From NCBI GenBank assembly GCA_002490635.1, contig DKUJ01000029.1, positions 1 to 46,858 on the forward strand: a stretch of 46,858 nucleotides of DNA. The letters are read 5' to 3'. Under the pieces are notes generated by a model that was not told the origin of the DNA, did not search any database, and saw nothing but the letters and a program-made list of their open reading frames with translations. Positions 16,504 to 25,522 of this stretch are shown in pieces. This DNA comes from Porphyromonadaceae bacterium UBA7207. GTDB taxonomy: Bacteria > Bacteroidota > Bacteroidia > Bacteroidales > Muribaculaceae. Position 1 is the stretch's first letter. Each line of letters opens with the position of its first letter. Both the position numbers and the translations under genes were made by a program.

Positions 16504-16824
16504 ATGGCACTGACATTCACCGACGAAAACGTAGAACAGATAATCGAGAGCGGCAAACCCGTGATGGTAGACTTCTGGGCGACATGGTGCGGACCCTGCG
16601 TGGCCATGGGCCCCATGGTCGACAAACTGGCCGAAGAATACGAAGGACGTGTGGAGATAGGCAAGTACAACACCGACGACGGCAACGACTTCTGCATGGC
16701 CAACCGCGTGATGAGCGTCCCCACCTTCATATTCTTCAAAGACGGCAAAGCCGTGGCACGGCTCGCCGGCGCACAGAAAGAGGAAACCGTGCGCGCCAAG
16801 CTCGACGAACTCCTTAAAGCGTAA
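16504..16824 (+). CDS. trxA: Thioredoxin
   Basis: 106 residues, a single thioredoxin domain with active site WCGPC (about 28-32), preceded by MVDFWA and followed by the cis-proline loop VPTFIFF. No signal peptide was seen, so it is a cytosolic protein-disulfide reductase that works with thioredoxin reductase and NADPH. The start at 16504 is chosen because the frame upstream runs antisense-like through dnaE with no homology. It is the second gene in the dnaE operon; the next gene starts 13 bases on. Confidence 0.96.
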   Translation: MALTFTDENVEQIIESGKPVMVDFWATWCGPCVAMGPMVDKLAEEYEGRVEIGKYNTDDGNDFCMANRVMSVPTFIFFKDGKAVARLAGAQKEETVRAKLDELLKA

Positions 16825-16837
16825 CGCAAACGGCAGG

Positions 16838-18427
16838 ATGAAGAATATCTATTCTCCTGCCGACATCGAGCGACTGCTCGAGTCGATTCTCGGTCGCCCC
16901 GCCGACATTGCCCGCCTGCCCGAGCAGGAACGGGCACTGGCAACGGAGCGGCGCAACGTGTTTGTCGACGCCGTCGGCGCCGCCGTGGCCGCCGAAGTGC
17001 TCACACTGCGCTCCGGCTCCATACCCCCCGTGGTGGTGTTCGCCGGCGACGACCTCAACGGCGCCTATGCCTTCGCCGCGGCAACCGCCCTGCACGACGC
17101 AGGATGTCCGGCGAGCGTCTACTTCATCAATGTGGCGAACACACGTTGCGCCGACGTGGTGAGAGCCCGCACAATCTTTCTTGAAACCGCCGGCCAGGGT
17201 TTCCTTTTCGAAACCGTGGATATGGACCTCCAGATGCCGGAGTTCGTGCCCGGCATGATTGTGGTCGACGGACTCTTCGGCCGCGAATACAAAAAGCCGC
17301 TGCGAGGCGGCTATCAGGTGCTGGCGCGCAAAATCAACGCCTCGGAAGGTTTTGTGGTATCCATCGACCTGCCCTCCGGCATGACTCCCGACCTCTCGGT
17401 GGGCATGATCAACAACAACATCGTGCATGCCAGTCTCACCCTCACTCTCGTGGGGCCGTCGCTGGCGTTCTACATGCCCGAGAACGCCGACCTGCTCGGC
17501 CGCTGGAAAGCGCTTCCCCTGCCATATCCCCGCGACCTGCTGCACGGCATCCGTTGCCGCGCCCGCCTGGTCGATGCCGCCGGAGTGCGTAAAATCATGC
17601 CCCGACGCAACCCCTTTGCCAGCAAAGCCGACCTCGGCACCGCTCTGGTGTGTGCCGGCAGTTACGGCATGCTCGGCGCAGCCGTTCTGGCAACCCGAGG
17701 CGCACTGCGCTCCGGCTGCGGAAAAGTGGTGTGCCGCGCGCCGAGATGCGCGTTCTATGTAATGCAGACGGCAGTCCCGGCAGCCATGTTCGAAACCGAC
17801 GGCGAGCCTCTGGATATCCACAGTTTCGACAGCGACATCGAGGCCGACGCCGTGGCCATCGGCCCCGGAATAGGACGCTCGGAGGCCACAGTACTGGCTC
17901 TGGACAGTTTTCTGAAATACATGCGCGCCAAGCGACGTCCGGTGATTCTCGATGCCGACGCCCTCAACTGCATCTCCCGACGCCCATCCATGCTGGACTA
18001 TCTGCCGCCGCGCAGCATCCTCACGCCCCACGCCGGCGAGTTCGACCGCATATTCGGCTCCCACCCAACAGCCTCCACACGCCTGCTCAAAGCCATCGAG
18101 GCCGCGGCACACTACAATGTGGTGATTGTCCTCAAAGGCCATTACACCCAGACGGTGTGGCCCGACGGCTCCGTGCTGGTGAATTCCTCGGGCACGGAAG
18201 CGCTGGCCACAGCAGGCTCGGGCGATGTGCTCACCGGACTTATGGCGGGGCTTATGGCGCAGAAGATGCCGCCGGAATATGCCGCCGTGGCAGCGGTGTA
18301 CATCCATGGGCTGGCCGGCAAAATAGCCGCCGCCTCCAACGGCATCGCCGGCACCACATCCGAAGACATCGCCGATGCCCTGGGACCGGCAATACAGTCT
18401 CTCACCGAACAACAGCAAAAAAGATGA
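16838..18427 (+). CDS. nnr: Bifunctional NAD(P)H-hydrate epimerase / ADP-dependent dehydratase
   Basis: 529 residues in two domains. The C-terminal dehydratase (about 235-525) is intact: CAGSYGMLGAAVLATRGALRSGCGK, LTPHAGEF, LKGHYT and the catalytic GSGDVLTGLMAGLM. It dehydrates damaged hydrated NAD(P)H using ADP. The N-terminal epimerase keeps Asp144 (VVDGLFG) and SIDLPSGM. However, the usual nucleotide/potassium loop 'GNNGGDG' is replaced by AGDDLNGAY (69-77), so epimerase activity is uncertain. The stop overlaps the next gene's start. Confidence 0.92.
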   Translation: MKNIYSPADIERLLESILGRPADIARLPEQERALATERRNVFVDAVGAAVAAEVLTLRSGSIPPVVVFAGDDLNGAYAFAAATALHDAGCPASVYFINVANTRCADVVRARTIFLETAGQGFLFETVDMDLQMPEFVPGMIVVDGLFGREYKKPLRGGYQVLARKINASEGFVVSIDLPSGMTPDLSVGMINNNIVHASLTLTLVGPSLAFYMPENADLLGRWKALPLPYPRDLLHGIRCRARLVDAAGVRKIMPRRNPFASKADLGTALVCAGSYGMLGAAVLATRGALRSGCGKVVCRAPRCAFYVMQTAVPAAMFETDGEPLDIHSFDSDIEADAVAIGPGIGRSEATVLALDSFLKYMRAKRRPVILDADALNCISRRPSMLDYLPPRSILTPHAGEFDRIFGSHPTASTRLLKAIEAAAHYNVVIVLKGHYTQTVWPDGSVLVNSSGTEALATAGSGDVLTGLMAGLMAQKMPPEYAAVAAVYIHGLAGKIAAASNGIAGTTSEDIADALGPAIQSLTEQQQKR

Positions 18428-19539
18428 AACACAGCCTCAGAACACTCCGTCCGCGCCGTTCTATCCTCATTCTGGCTATGCTTCTATGCATGGCTACGGC
18501 TCCTGCGCAGACTTCGCAACGCCTCAATGCCGGCAAGGCTTCCGACTATGGCATGGTGTACAGTCTGCCGCTGACAGCGGTCGACATCTACCTCCAGGCC
18601 GAACTCACCGAGTCTCAGCCCGGCGAATTCCACAACTACGCCCGCCGGCACATGGATATCGACAACGCCATAACCGCCGGAAGCCGCACCGCACGCCTGG
18701 TAGATGCCGTGATTGTTCCACGCGGCATTCCCGACCCCGCGCAGCAGTGGCTGGCACAGTTCAAGAATGGCTCCAATGTGTTCATGACGCTCACCTCCGA
18801 CAACATACCACTGGCCATCAACAGCGACACCGAAGCCCACATCGAGATGCCCGAAATTCCGCAGAGCACCGAGTTCGGAGCCACCCCCCTCGACGGCGAC
18901 ATCGCCCGCCAGGCCGTGACACAGGACATGGCTCGCAGCTCGTCGGTGTCGAAAAAAGCCGAGCTGGCCGCACAACGCATCTTTGAAATCCGCGAGATGC
19001 GTTCCGACATCCTTTCGGGGCAGGCCGACAACATGCCGTCGGACGGCGCGGCCATGCAGCTGGTGCTCGACAATCTCGCGGCGCAGGAAGCGGCGCTCAC
19101 TGCCATGTTCGCCGGCACCACACGCTCACGCACCGTAACCTCGAAAATAACACTCACACCCGACAGCACCGGGCTGAGCGCACGCACCGCCGCACGCCTC
19201 TCGGCTGTCGACGGCCTTCTCACACCCGACGACCTTTCCGGGGAACCGATAGAGGTGGAGATAACCGTTCTGGAACAAGGCTCTCTGCCGGTTAACGACA
19301 AAGGCGAGATAAAATCCTTCCCGCGCGGAGGCGTCGCCTACCGCATTCCCGGGCGTGCGAGAGTGGATGTGCGCTTCCGAGGCAACACCATCGCATCGCG
19401 CGAAGTGGCTATCGCGCAGCTCGGAGTGGTATTCGGTCTGAATCCATCGCTGTTCTCCGACAAACGCGAGCCATGGCAGGTGATATTCAACCCCGACAAC
19501 GGCGCCGTACTCGAACTCGGCCCTGCCCAACTGCAATAA
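18424..19539 (+). CDS. DUF4831-family exported protein
   Basis: 371 residues with an N-terminal signal peptide (about 1-35, ending ATAPAQ). The sequence fits DUF4831, a Bacteroidetes family: an N-terminal YSLPLTAVDIYLQAELTE strand pattern, then FKNGSNVFMTLTSDNIPLAINSDTE, a middle AAQRIFEIREMRSDILSGQADNMPSDG segment that is typical of the family, and a C-terminal GGVAYRIPGRARVDV strand. Probably periplasmic or outer-membrane associated; its function is not known. It is translationally coupled to nnr by a 4-base overlap. Confidence 0.85.
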   Translation: MKHSLRTLRPRRSILILAMLLCMATAPAQTSQRLNAGKASDYGMVYSLPLTAVDIYLQAELTESQPGEFHNYARRHMDIDNAITAGSRTARLVDAVIVPRGIPDPAQQWLAQFKNGSNVFMTLTSDNIPLAINSDTEAHIEMPEIPQSTEFGATPLDGDIARQAVTQDMARSSSVSKKAELAAQRIFEIREMRSDILSGQADNMPSDGAAMQLVLDNLAAQEAALTAMFAGTTRSRTVTSKITLTPDSTGLSARTAARLSAVDGLLTPDDLSGEPIEVEITVLEQGSLPVNDKGEIKSFPRGGVAYRIPGRARVDVRFRGNTIASREVAIAQLGVVFGLNPSLFSDKREPWQVIFNPDNGAVLELGPAQLQ

Positions 19540-19559
19540 GTTCAAAAAAATACACTATT

Positions 19560-20000
19560 ATGAAAAAGTTTCTCACAGAATTCAAGGAGTTTGCCATGAA
19601 AGGCAACGTGGTCGACATGGCCGTGGGCGTGATCATCGGCGCCGCATTCGGCAAAATAGTCACCTCGCTTGTCAACGACATCATAATGCCTGTGGTAGGT
19701 GTGCTGACCGGCGGCACCAACTTCAGCGACTACAAATGGGTGATCAAACCCGAAGTCAGCGGAGGCGAGGAAATAATTCCCGAAGTGGCTGTGACATGGG
19801 GCGCTTTCGTACAGACTGTGGTGGATTTCCTGATTATCGCTTTCTGCATATTCATGGCCATAAAGTTCATCAACAAGCTCCGCAAACCCGCACCGGAGCC
19901 TGAGACTGCCAAACCCGTCGCTCCGGCTCCCCCAACCCAGGAAGAACTGCTCACCGAAATCCGCGACCTGCTGCGCCGCGACCTCGAGTCCAAGAAATAA
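19560..20000 (+). CDS. mscL: Large-conductance mechanosensitive channel
   Basis: 146 residues. The N-terminal amphipathic helix KKFLTEFKEFAMKGNVVDMAVGVIIGAAFGKIV leads into TM1 with the glycine-rich pore constriction (VGVIIGAAFGKIV). A periplasmic loop and TM2 (VVDFLIIAFCIFMAIKFINKL) follow. The C-terminal cytoplasmic helix (TQEELLTEIRDLL) matches the family signature. MscL forms a homopentamer in the inner membrane and opens under hypo-osmotic tension. The start is at 19560, 20 bases after the DUF4831 stop. Confidence 0.97.
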   Translation: MKKFLTEFKEFAMKGNVVDMAVGVIIGAAFGKIVTSLVNDIIMPVVGVLTGGTNFSDYKWVIKPEVSGGEEIIPEVAVTWGAFVQTVVDFLIIAFCIFMAIKFINKLRKPAPEPETAKPVAPAPPTQEELLTEIRDLLRRDLESKK

Positions 20001-20007
20001 ACAAATC

Positions 20008-20571
20008 TTGCGGCCACTCTTCCTCATAGGCTTCATGGCCAGCGGCAAAAGCACTCTTGGCAGGGCTCTGGCAGCCATGCTGCCCGGACGCCGCTTCATC
20101 GACCTCGACTGCGAGACCGAAGCCATCCTCGGCTGCAGCGCCGCGGAAGCCGCAGCCGAAGGACGCTTCGAGGCATTCCGCAGCGCCGAAAGCGAGGCAT
20201 TGCGCCGTGTGGCCTCGTGTGAAGGCGCCATCGTGGCCTGCGGAGGCGGCACTCCGTGCTACCACGACAATATGGACATAATGCTCGCCGCAGGCACAGT
20301 GGTGTGCCTGCGGGCATCGACCGACCGCCTGCTCAAACGCATAGCCGAAGCCCCCGCCGGGAGCCGCCCGCTGCTGGCGGGACTAAGCGGCGACGCCCTC
20401 GCCGCTAAAGTGGACGAACTGCAAGCCGCACGCGAGACCGCCTATAGCCAAGCGCATGCATTTTTCGACTCCTCGTTCCTGGACACAGTGGAGGAACTCG
20501 AAAGCAGCTGCCGCCGTTTCATAGCCGAGTCAGGACTTACCGACAACAGCAAACCCCACACCGAACCATGA
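20008..20571 (+). CDS. aroK: Shikimate kinase
   Basis: 187 residues from a TTG start at 20008. An ATG start at 20035 would delete the first beta strand before the P-loop, so TTG is preferred. The Walker A is GFMASGKST, the shikimate-binding region is FIDLDCETE, and the GGG of CGGGTP follows. Shikimate kinase phosphorylates shikimate on the 3-OH with ATP in aromatic amino acid synthesis. It starts 7 bases after mscL and its stop overlaps the next ATG. Confidence 0.9.
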   Translation: MRPLFLIGFMASGKSTLGRALAAMLPGRRFIDLDCETEAILGCSAAEAAAEGRFEAFRSAESEALRRVASCEGAIVACGGGTPCYHDNMDIMLAAGTVVCLRASTDRLLKRIAEAPAGSRPLLAGLSGDALAAKVDELQAARETAYSQAHAFFDSSFLDTVEELESSCRRFIAESGLTDNSKPHTEP

Positions 20572-21740
20572 TGGAAGCTCCCGTACCTCTCGAAGAGCCT
20601 CTGTGCACTTCCACTGCGGCCCACATAGCCACCGTAGGGCTGCCCGCCACCCGCGGTAACGACGCCGGCAGTTTTCCGCTCACACCGGAAGGTGCCGCCA
20701 GGCTGATTGCCCGCGGCTTCGCGGTTACAATGGAAAGCGGAGCCGCCGACTGCATACACTACACCGATGCCGACTATGCCGCCTGCGGTGTGGAAATAGG
20801 AGGCCGCGCCAAGGCTCTTGGCTGCGACATCGTGGTATATCTGCCCACACCCACAGCCTCCGACGCGGCGTTGCTCAAGGCGGGTGCATTGCTGTTCACC
20901 AACATGAACCTGGACAACAGCGCCGTGCCCGCTCTGCGTGCCCTGCTGCAGCGCCACGCTATCTGTGTACGCCTGGACAACATCGCCGACCACAGAGGAA
21001 GGCGGCCTTTCGCCGATATCCTCAGCGAAGTGGGAGGCTGCGCCGCGATAACCGCTGCTGCTGCCATGCTTGCCGACAGCGTCGGCGGCAAAGGCATACT
21101 CATGGGCGGAGTGGCAGGCATAGTCCCCTGTGAGGTGCTGGTCACGGGCTCTTCCATTGCAGCCATAGCCGCCGCACGGACAGCCCTGGGGCTGGGAGCC
21201 ACCGTGCGCATGTTCGACAACGACACCTACAGCCTCCGCCATGCCTCCGGACAGCTCGGACACGGAGTGGCAGGCAGCACCTTCCACCCCAGGGTGTTCG
21301 AAAACGCCCTGCGCAGCGCCGACATTATTGTGGCCACCGCCACCGACCATGCTCCGGCAATCGACGCCGACCTCACTGCCATGCTCAAACGCGGCGCCAT
21401 ATGCTTCGACCTCACCGGAGGCAAAACATTCACAGCCCTGCAGGCCGTGCCGCTGAACTACAACTGGCAGTCGATGCCACGCCAGCCGCAACAACGGCTC
21501 TGCATAACCGACTGCGCCATGGCCGTGCCGCGCACGGTGGCAATGGCCATGAGCAACGCCTTCGCCGCCCTGTTCGACGACATCGCCGTGTGCGACGGTG
21601 CCATTACCAACGCCCTGCGCCTGAATTGCTGCCTGCGCACCGGCGCACTCACCTTCCTTGGAAAATGTGTCAACGCCCGCGCCGCGGCTCTGCTGGGAGT
21701 TCGCACCGTCGACATCAACCTGTTTCTCCAATTCTCATGA
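20568..21740 (+). CDS. Alanine dehydrogenase / transhydrogenase-alpha-like protein, divergent
   Basis: 390 residues with the two-domain AlaDH/PNT layout: an N-terminal domain (FPLTPEGAARLIARGF, TDADYAACG) and an NAD-binding domain (GGVAGIVPCEVLVTGSSIAAIAAARTALGLGATVRMFD). Family active-site residues appear lost. The Arg of the N-terminal 'ENRVALTP' region is absent in DAGSFPLTP (32-40), the Lys of 'VKEP' aligns with LPTP (92-95), the catalytic His of 'YLH' aligns with FTNMN (110-114), and the Rossmann GxGxxG is GSSIAA. It is therefore probably not a true alanine dehydrogenase; function unknown. Overlapped by aroK and followed by rnhA with ATGA coupling. Confidence 0.75.
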   Translation: MMEAPVPLEEPLCTSTAAHIATVGLPATRGNDAGSFPLTPEGAARLIARGFAVTMESGAADCIHYTDADYAACGVEIGGRAKALGCDIVVYLPTPTASDAALLKAGALLFTNMNLDNSAVPALRALLQRHAICVRLDNIADHRGRRPFADILSEVGGCAAITAAAAMLADSVGGKGILMGGVAGIVPCEVLVTGSSIAAIAAARTALGLGATVRMFDNDTYSLRHASGQLGHGVAGSTFHPRVFENALRSADIIVATATDHAPAIDADLTAMLKRGAICFDLTGGKTFTALQAVPLNYNWQSMPRQPQQRLCITDCAMAVPRTVAMAMSNAFAALFDDIAVCDGAITNALRLNCCLRTGALTFLGKCVNARAAALLGVRTVDINLFLQFS

Positions 21741-22390
21741 GCAAAGCCCGCCGAAAATTCTACGTTGTGTGGCAGGGATATTCCCCGGGAATATACGACT
21801 CCTGGACCGAATGCCAGCAACAGACCGTAAACTACCCCGGAGCGAAGTTCAAAAGCTTCGACAGCCTCGAGGAAGCCACCGCGGCATACCGTGGCAATCC
21901 CGAAGGCCAGCTCGACCTGGTGCGCGCCATAGCATCGGCCCTACCCGGAATGGAGGCTTTCACCGGCCGACTTTCACGCCCCAAGAGCGGAATCGCCGTC
22001 GACGGCGCATGCGCCGGCAATCCCGGAGTGATGGAATACCGCGGCGTCGACATAGCCTCCGGCAGGGAACTTTTCAGAATAGGTTCCGCCGGCAATCTCA
22101 TAGGCACCAACAACATCGCCGAGTACCTTGCCATCGTGCATGTGGCGGCATTGCTGAAAAAAGCCGGCGACACCACCACGACAATCTACAGCGACTCCCG
22201 CACCGCCCAGAGCTGGGTGCGCAAAGGCGCCGCCCGCTCAACCCTGGAATACGCTCCGGCCACAGCAGCTACAAAAGCGCTTATCGACCGTGCCGACCTG
22301 TGGCTGCACAACAACAGAATAATGAATCCCATCGTTAAATGGGACACCGAGGCATGGGGGGAAATACCCGCCGACTTCGGCAGAAAATGA
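21737..22390 (+). CDS. rnhA: Ribonuclease HI with N-terminal viroplasmin-type domain
   Basis: 217 residues. Residues about 5-50 (KFYVVWQGYSPGIYDSWTECQQQTVNYPG) form the caulimovirus/eukaryotic-type RNA:DNA hybrid-binding domain, as in eukaryotic RNase H1. The catalytic domain follows with the DEDD set: Asp in GIAVDGACAGNPG, Glu in NNIAEYLAI, Asp in IYSDSRTAQ, and a further acid near the C-terminus. It degrades RNA in RNA-DNA hybrids. The start at 21737 overlaps the previous stop. Confidence 0.92.
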   Translation: MSKARRKFYVVWQGYSPGIYDSWTECQQQTVNYPGAKFKSFDSLEEATAAYRGNPEGQLDLVRAIASALPGMEAFTGRLSRPKSGIAVDGACAGNPGVMEYRGVDIASGRELFRIGSAGNLIGTNNIAEYLAIVHVAALLKKAGDTTTTIYSDSRTAQSWVRKGAARSTLEYAPATAATKALIDRADLWLHNNRIMNPIVKWDTEAWGEIPADFGRK

Positions 22391-22415
22391 ATCCCTACAT
22401 AACCACATCCAACAA

Positions 22416-24440
22416 ATGGCTAAGAAACTCAACATACTCAAGAACGACAGCTGGCTCGAACCCTACGCCGCAGCCATAGAAGGCCGACATGCCGATGCCG
22501 TGCGCAAGGAGCAACAACTTACAGGCGACGCCGGCTCGCTCTCCGACTTCGCCAACGCCCACCGCTACTTCGGCCTGCACCGCCATGGCCGCTACGGCTG
22601 GACCTTCCGCGAATGGGCCCCCAACGCCACCGCCATATACCTCATTGGCGATTTCAACGGCTGGCAGCAGACTCCCGAGTATGCCCTGCACCGCATCGAC
22701 GACGGCCCCGGCGGTGTCTGGGAAGCCACGTTCCCGCCCAAAGCCATCCGCAACGGGCAGCGGTATAAAATGATGGTGCACTGGCACGGCGGATGCGGCG
22801 AACGCATTCCCGCCTATGCCAACCGTGTGGTGCAGGACCCCGACACACACATATTCTCCGCCGAAGTGGATGCCCCGCACCGCCATTTCACATGGACCGA
22901 CGCCGATTTCCGCCCCGACACCGCTCCGCTGCTGATCTATGAATGCCACATAGGCATGGCACAGCAGAAAGAGGATGTAGGCAGCTACGAGGAGTTCCGC
23001 ACCAACGTGTTGCCGCGCATCGCCGCCGACGGCTACAACGCCATCCAGATCATGGCCATCCAGGAACATCCCTACTACGGCAGCTTCGGATATCATGTGA
23101 GCAGTTTCTTCGCGCCTTCCAGCCGCTTCGGCACCGCCGCCGAACTCAAGGCGCTGGTCGACGACGCCCACAGCCGGGGCATTGCCGTGATTATGGACAT
23201 TGTCCACAGCCACGCCGTAAAGAACGAGAACGAAGGTCTCGGACGCCTCGACGGCACTCCCGACCAGTATTTCCACCACGACCCAGCGCGGCGCAACCAC
23301 CCCGCATGGGACTCGCTGTGTTTCGACTACGGAAAGAATGAAGTGCTGCATTTCCTGCTCTCCAACTGCAAATACTGGCTCGAGGAATTCCATTTCGACG
23401 GCTTCCGCTTCGACGGTGTCACATCGATGCTGTACTACGACCACGGCCTGGGAAAAGCCTTCGGCGGATATGCCGACTACTACGACGGAGGCCAGGACAC
23501 CGACGCCATAGTCTACCTCACGCTGGCCAACAAGCTCATACACCAGGTCAGGCCGCACGCCATAACCATAGCCGAGGAAATGAGCGGCATGCCGGGTCTG
23601 GCTCTGCCCTTCCGCGACGGCGGCATCGGCTTCGACTACCGCATGGCCATGGGCGTGCCCGACTTCTGGATAAAGACTCTCAAGGAGAAACGCGACGACG
23701 ACTGGCATCCCACATCCATTTTCTGGGAACTGACCAACCGCCGAGCCGACGAGAAGACGATATCCTATGTCGAAAGCCACGACCAGGCTCTTGTGGGCGA
23801 TAAAACGGTGATTTTCCGCCTCATCGACGCCAAGATGTACTGGCACATGTGCGTCGACGACAACGACTTCGACGTATCGCGCGGCATTGCCCTGCACAAG
23901 ATGATACGCCTTGTAACACTGGCCACCATCAACGGCGGCTACCTCAACTTTATGGGCAACGAGTTCGGCCATCCCGAATGGATCGACTTCCCGCGCGAAG
24001 GCAACGGCTGGAGCTACAAATACGCACGCCGCCAGTGGGACCTGGTGGATCGCCAGGACCTCAAGTACCGCTATCTCAACGCGTTCGACAACGCCATGAT
24101 AGGTCTCGTGAGCCATGTGCACAACTTCCAGGCAAAACCCGTGCGCAAACTATGGGAGAAGGACGACGACCAGGTGCTGGCTTTCATGCGCGGCGACCTG
24201 CTGTTCGTGTTCAACTTCAGCCCCGTGAACAGCTACAACGGCTACGGAATCCTCGCGCCCGCGGGATGCTACGTGCCCGTGTTATCCACCGACGACCCCG
24301 CTTTCGGAGGCTTCGGCAACATCGACCTCACCGTAAAACACCTCACCCAACCCGACCCGCTGTTCGAACCTGCCGGTGTGGAGCGACTCCCCCTGTACCT
24401 GCCGGCACGCACAGCCCTGGTGCTCAAGAAAAAACGCTGA
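22416..24440 (+). CDS. glgB: 1,4-alpha-glucan branching enzyme (GH13_8-like)
   Basis: 674 residues. An N-terminal CBM48 (WTFREWAPNATAIYLIGDFNGW) precedes a GH13 catalytic barrel. The nucleophile is Asp333 in DGFRFDGVTSM, the acid/base Glu387 in IAEEMSGMPG, and VESHDQALVGDKT holds the third catalytic aspartate. The DGVTSMLYYDHG and SHDQALVGDK strings resemble the eukaryotic subfamily (GH13_8) more than the E. coli type. It makes alpha-1,6 branches in glycogen. No other glycogen gene is in the window. Confidence 0.95.
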   Translation: MAKKLNILKNDSWLEPYAAAIEGRHADAVRKEQQLTGDAGSLSDFANAHRYFGLHRHGRYGWTFREWAPNATAIYLIGDFNGWQQTPEYALHRIDDGPGGVWEATFPPKAIRNGQRYKMMVHWHGGCGERIPAYANRVVQDPDTHIFSAEVDAPHRHFTWTDADFRPDTAPLLIYECHIGMAQQKEDVGSYEEFRTNVLPRIAADGYNAIQIMAIQEHPYYGSFGYHVSSFFAPSSRFGTAAELKALVDDAHSRGIAVIMDIVHSHAVKNENEGLGRLDGTPDQYFHHDPARRNHPAWDSLCFDYGKNEVLHFLLSNCKYWLEEFHFDGFRFDGVTSMLYYDHGLGKAFGGYADYYDGGQDTDAIVYLTLANKLIHQVRPHAITIAEEMSGMPGLALPFRDGGIGFDYRMAMGVPDFWIKTLKEKRDDDWHPTSIFWELTNRRADEKTISYVESHDQALVGDKTVIFRLIDAKMYWHMCVDDNDFDVSRGIALHKMIRLVTLATINGGYLNFMGNEFGHPEWIDFPREGNGWSYKYARRQWDLVDRQDLKYRYLNAFDNAMIGLVSHVHNFQAKPVRKLWEKDDDQVLAFMRGDLLFVFNFSPVNSYNGYGILAPAGCYVPVLSTDDPAFGGFGNIDLTVKHLTQPDPLFEPAGVERLPLYLPARTALVLKKKR

Positions 24441-24442
24441 CT

Positions 24443-25057
24443 ATGAAAGTCCTTCTCCTTAACGGCAGCCCCAGAAAAGAGGGCAACACCTCCATGGCGC
24501 TCGGCCAGGTGGCCGAAATACTCGAAGCCGAAGGCATCGAAACCGTGAACATGTGGATAGGCAACGAACCTGTGCGCGGATGCATCGGTTGCGGCGCCTG
24601 CGCACAGAAAGGACGCTGCGTGTTCCACGACAGCCTCTACGAAGAAATCCTCGCGGTGCTCGATGCCGGAGTCGACGCCCTTGTGGTGGGCACGCCGGTG
24701 TACTTCGCCGGTCCCAACGGCTCGCTGTGCGCCATCCTTGACCGTATATTCTATTCCGCCGGCGACCGTCTGGCCTGGAAACCCGCCGCCGGCATCTCCG
24801 TGTGCCGGCGTGGCGGCGCATCGGCAAGCTTCGACCGCCTGAACAAATACTTCGCCATCAACAACATGCCCATCGCCGGCTCGCAATACTGGACCATAGC
24901 ATATGGCCGCGCACCAGGCGAAGTGGCCTCCGACGGCGAAGGCATGCAGACACTCCGCGCCATGGCACGCAACCTCGCATGGATGATGCGAACCGCAGCC
25001 ACCGAGCAACATCCCGCCGCCGAAGAACCCCGCCAGCGCACCAACTTCGTGCGATAG
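24443..25057 (+). CDS. NAD(P)H-dependent FMN reductase / iron-sulfur flavoprotein-like
   Basis: 204 residues, flavodoxin fold. The FMN phosphate loop is GSPRKEGNT (8-16), followed by GCIGCGACAQKGRC, a cysteine cluster of the kind seen in NADPH-dependent FMN reductases and iron-sulfur flavoproteins, and VVGTPVYFAGPNGSL, the second FMN contact. It probably reduces small electrophiles or flavins. It starts 2 bases after glgB, so it is co-transcribed with the run above. Confidence 0.85.
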   Translation: MKVLLLNGSPRKEGNTSMALGQVAEILEAEGIETVNMWIGNEPVRGCIGCGACAQKGRCVFHDSLYEEILAVLDAGVDALVVGTPVYFAGPNGSLCAILDRIFYSAGDRLAWKPAAGISVCRRGGASASFDRLNKYFAINNMPIAGSQYWTIAYGRAPGEVASDGEGMQTLRAMARNLAWMMRTAATEQHPAAEEPRQRTNFVR

Positions 25058-25389
25058 CACCGGACAACGCGTGGTCTTTGGTAATTAGTTCATATATTCG
25101 CAGCCATAGGCCGATTTGATGGAGCTTAGCTGTGGTTACGTGACAGAGAAGGAAGGGTGGAGATTGCGGCTAAGGGCAAGAAGATGGAATAAACTAATTT
25201 TCAAAGACTGCTTAGTATCCATAAATGCAATATTAGCGGAAATATTTGAAGAACTCTACCTTATTTGGGCTTCGATTGATTTTGCGCTTGCTTGCTCCGC
25301 ATAGTTATGGCGATTTGTGTTTGCATCATCGGGAAATAATGCTTATCTTTGCAGCGCTTTAGCCCCCGCGCGGGGGTTGGGCCGACGAT
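25058..25389. other. 332-base intergenic gap before tRNA-Gln
   Basis: This stretch is visibly more AT-rich than its surroundings. A 62-codon frame (25116-25304) has no recognisable family and biased composition; I do not call it a gene. The gap contains the tRNA promoter at 25320-25351 and a CCCCC-GCGC-GGGGG mini-hairpin (25363-25376) in the tRNA leader. Nothing else is supported. Confidence 0.6.
25320..25351 (+). promoter_or_regulatory. Promoter for tRNA-Gln
   Basis: TTTG (25320-25323) lies 20 bases before TATCTTTG (25344-25351), a full match to the Bacteroidetes -33/-7 pattern. Transcription would start about 32 bases ahead of the mature tRNA. Confidence 0.75.
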
Positions 25390-25460
25390 AGTCTTATGGT
25401 GTAATGGTAACACATCAGTTTTTGGAGCTGAGTTTCCAGGTTCGAGTCCTGGTAAGACTA
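25390..25460 (+). tRNA. tRNA-Gln(TTG)
   Basis: The cloverleaf is complete. Acceptor AGTCTTA pairs with TAAGACT, the D stem is GTGT/ACAC, and the anticodon stem TCAGT/GCTGA encloses a loop TTTTGGA with anticodon TTG (codon CAA). The T arm is CCAGG-TTCGAGT-CCTGG. CCA is not encoded. Its own promoter and terminator flank it. Confidence 0.95.
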
Positions 25461-25469
25461 CAACTTTCC

Positions 25470-25512
25470 AATCCGGGCGCATCCTCAGCGACAGCGCCCG
25501 GATTTCTTTTTA
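25470..25512 (+). terminator. Terminator of tRNA-Gln
   Basis: AATCCGGGCGC (25470-25480) pairs perfectly with GCGCCCGGATT (25494-25504), with a 13-base loop followed by TTCTTTTT. It ends 11 bases before the next ATG, so that gene must be transcribed by read-through or from a promoter inside this short space. Confidence 0.88.
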
Positions 25513-25522
25513 CGCATCCTGC

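Noticed and set aside
25116..25304. 62-codon frame in the gap before tRNA-Gln
   Set aside because: No family, no promoter nearby, odd composition; more likely noise or a decayed fragment.
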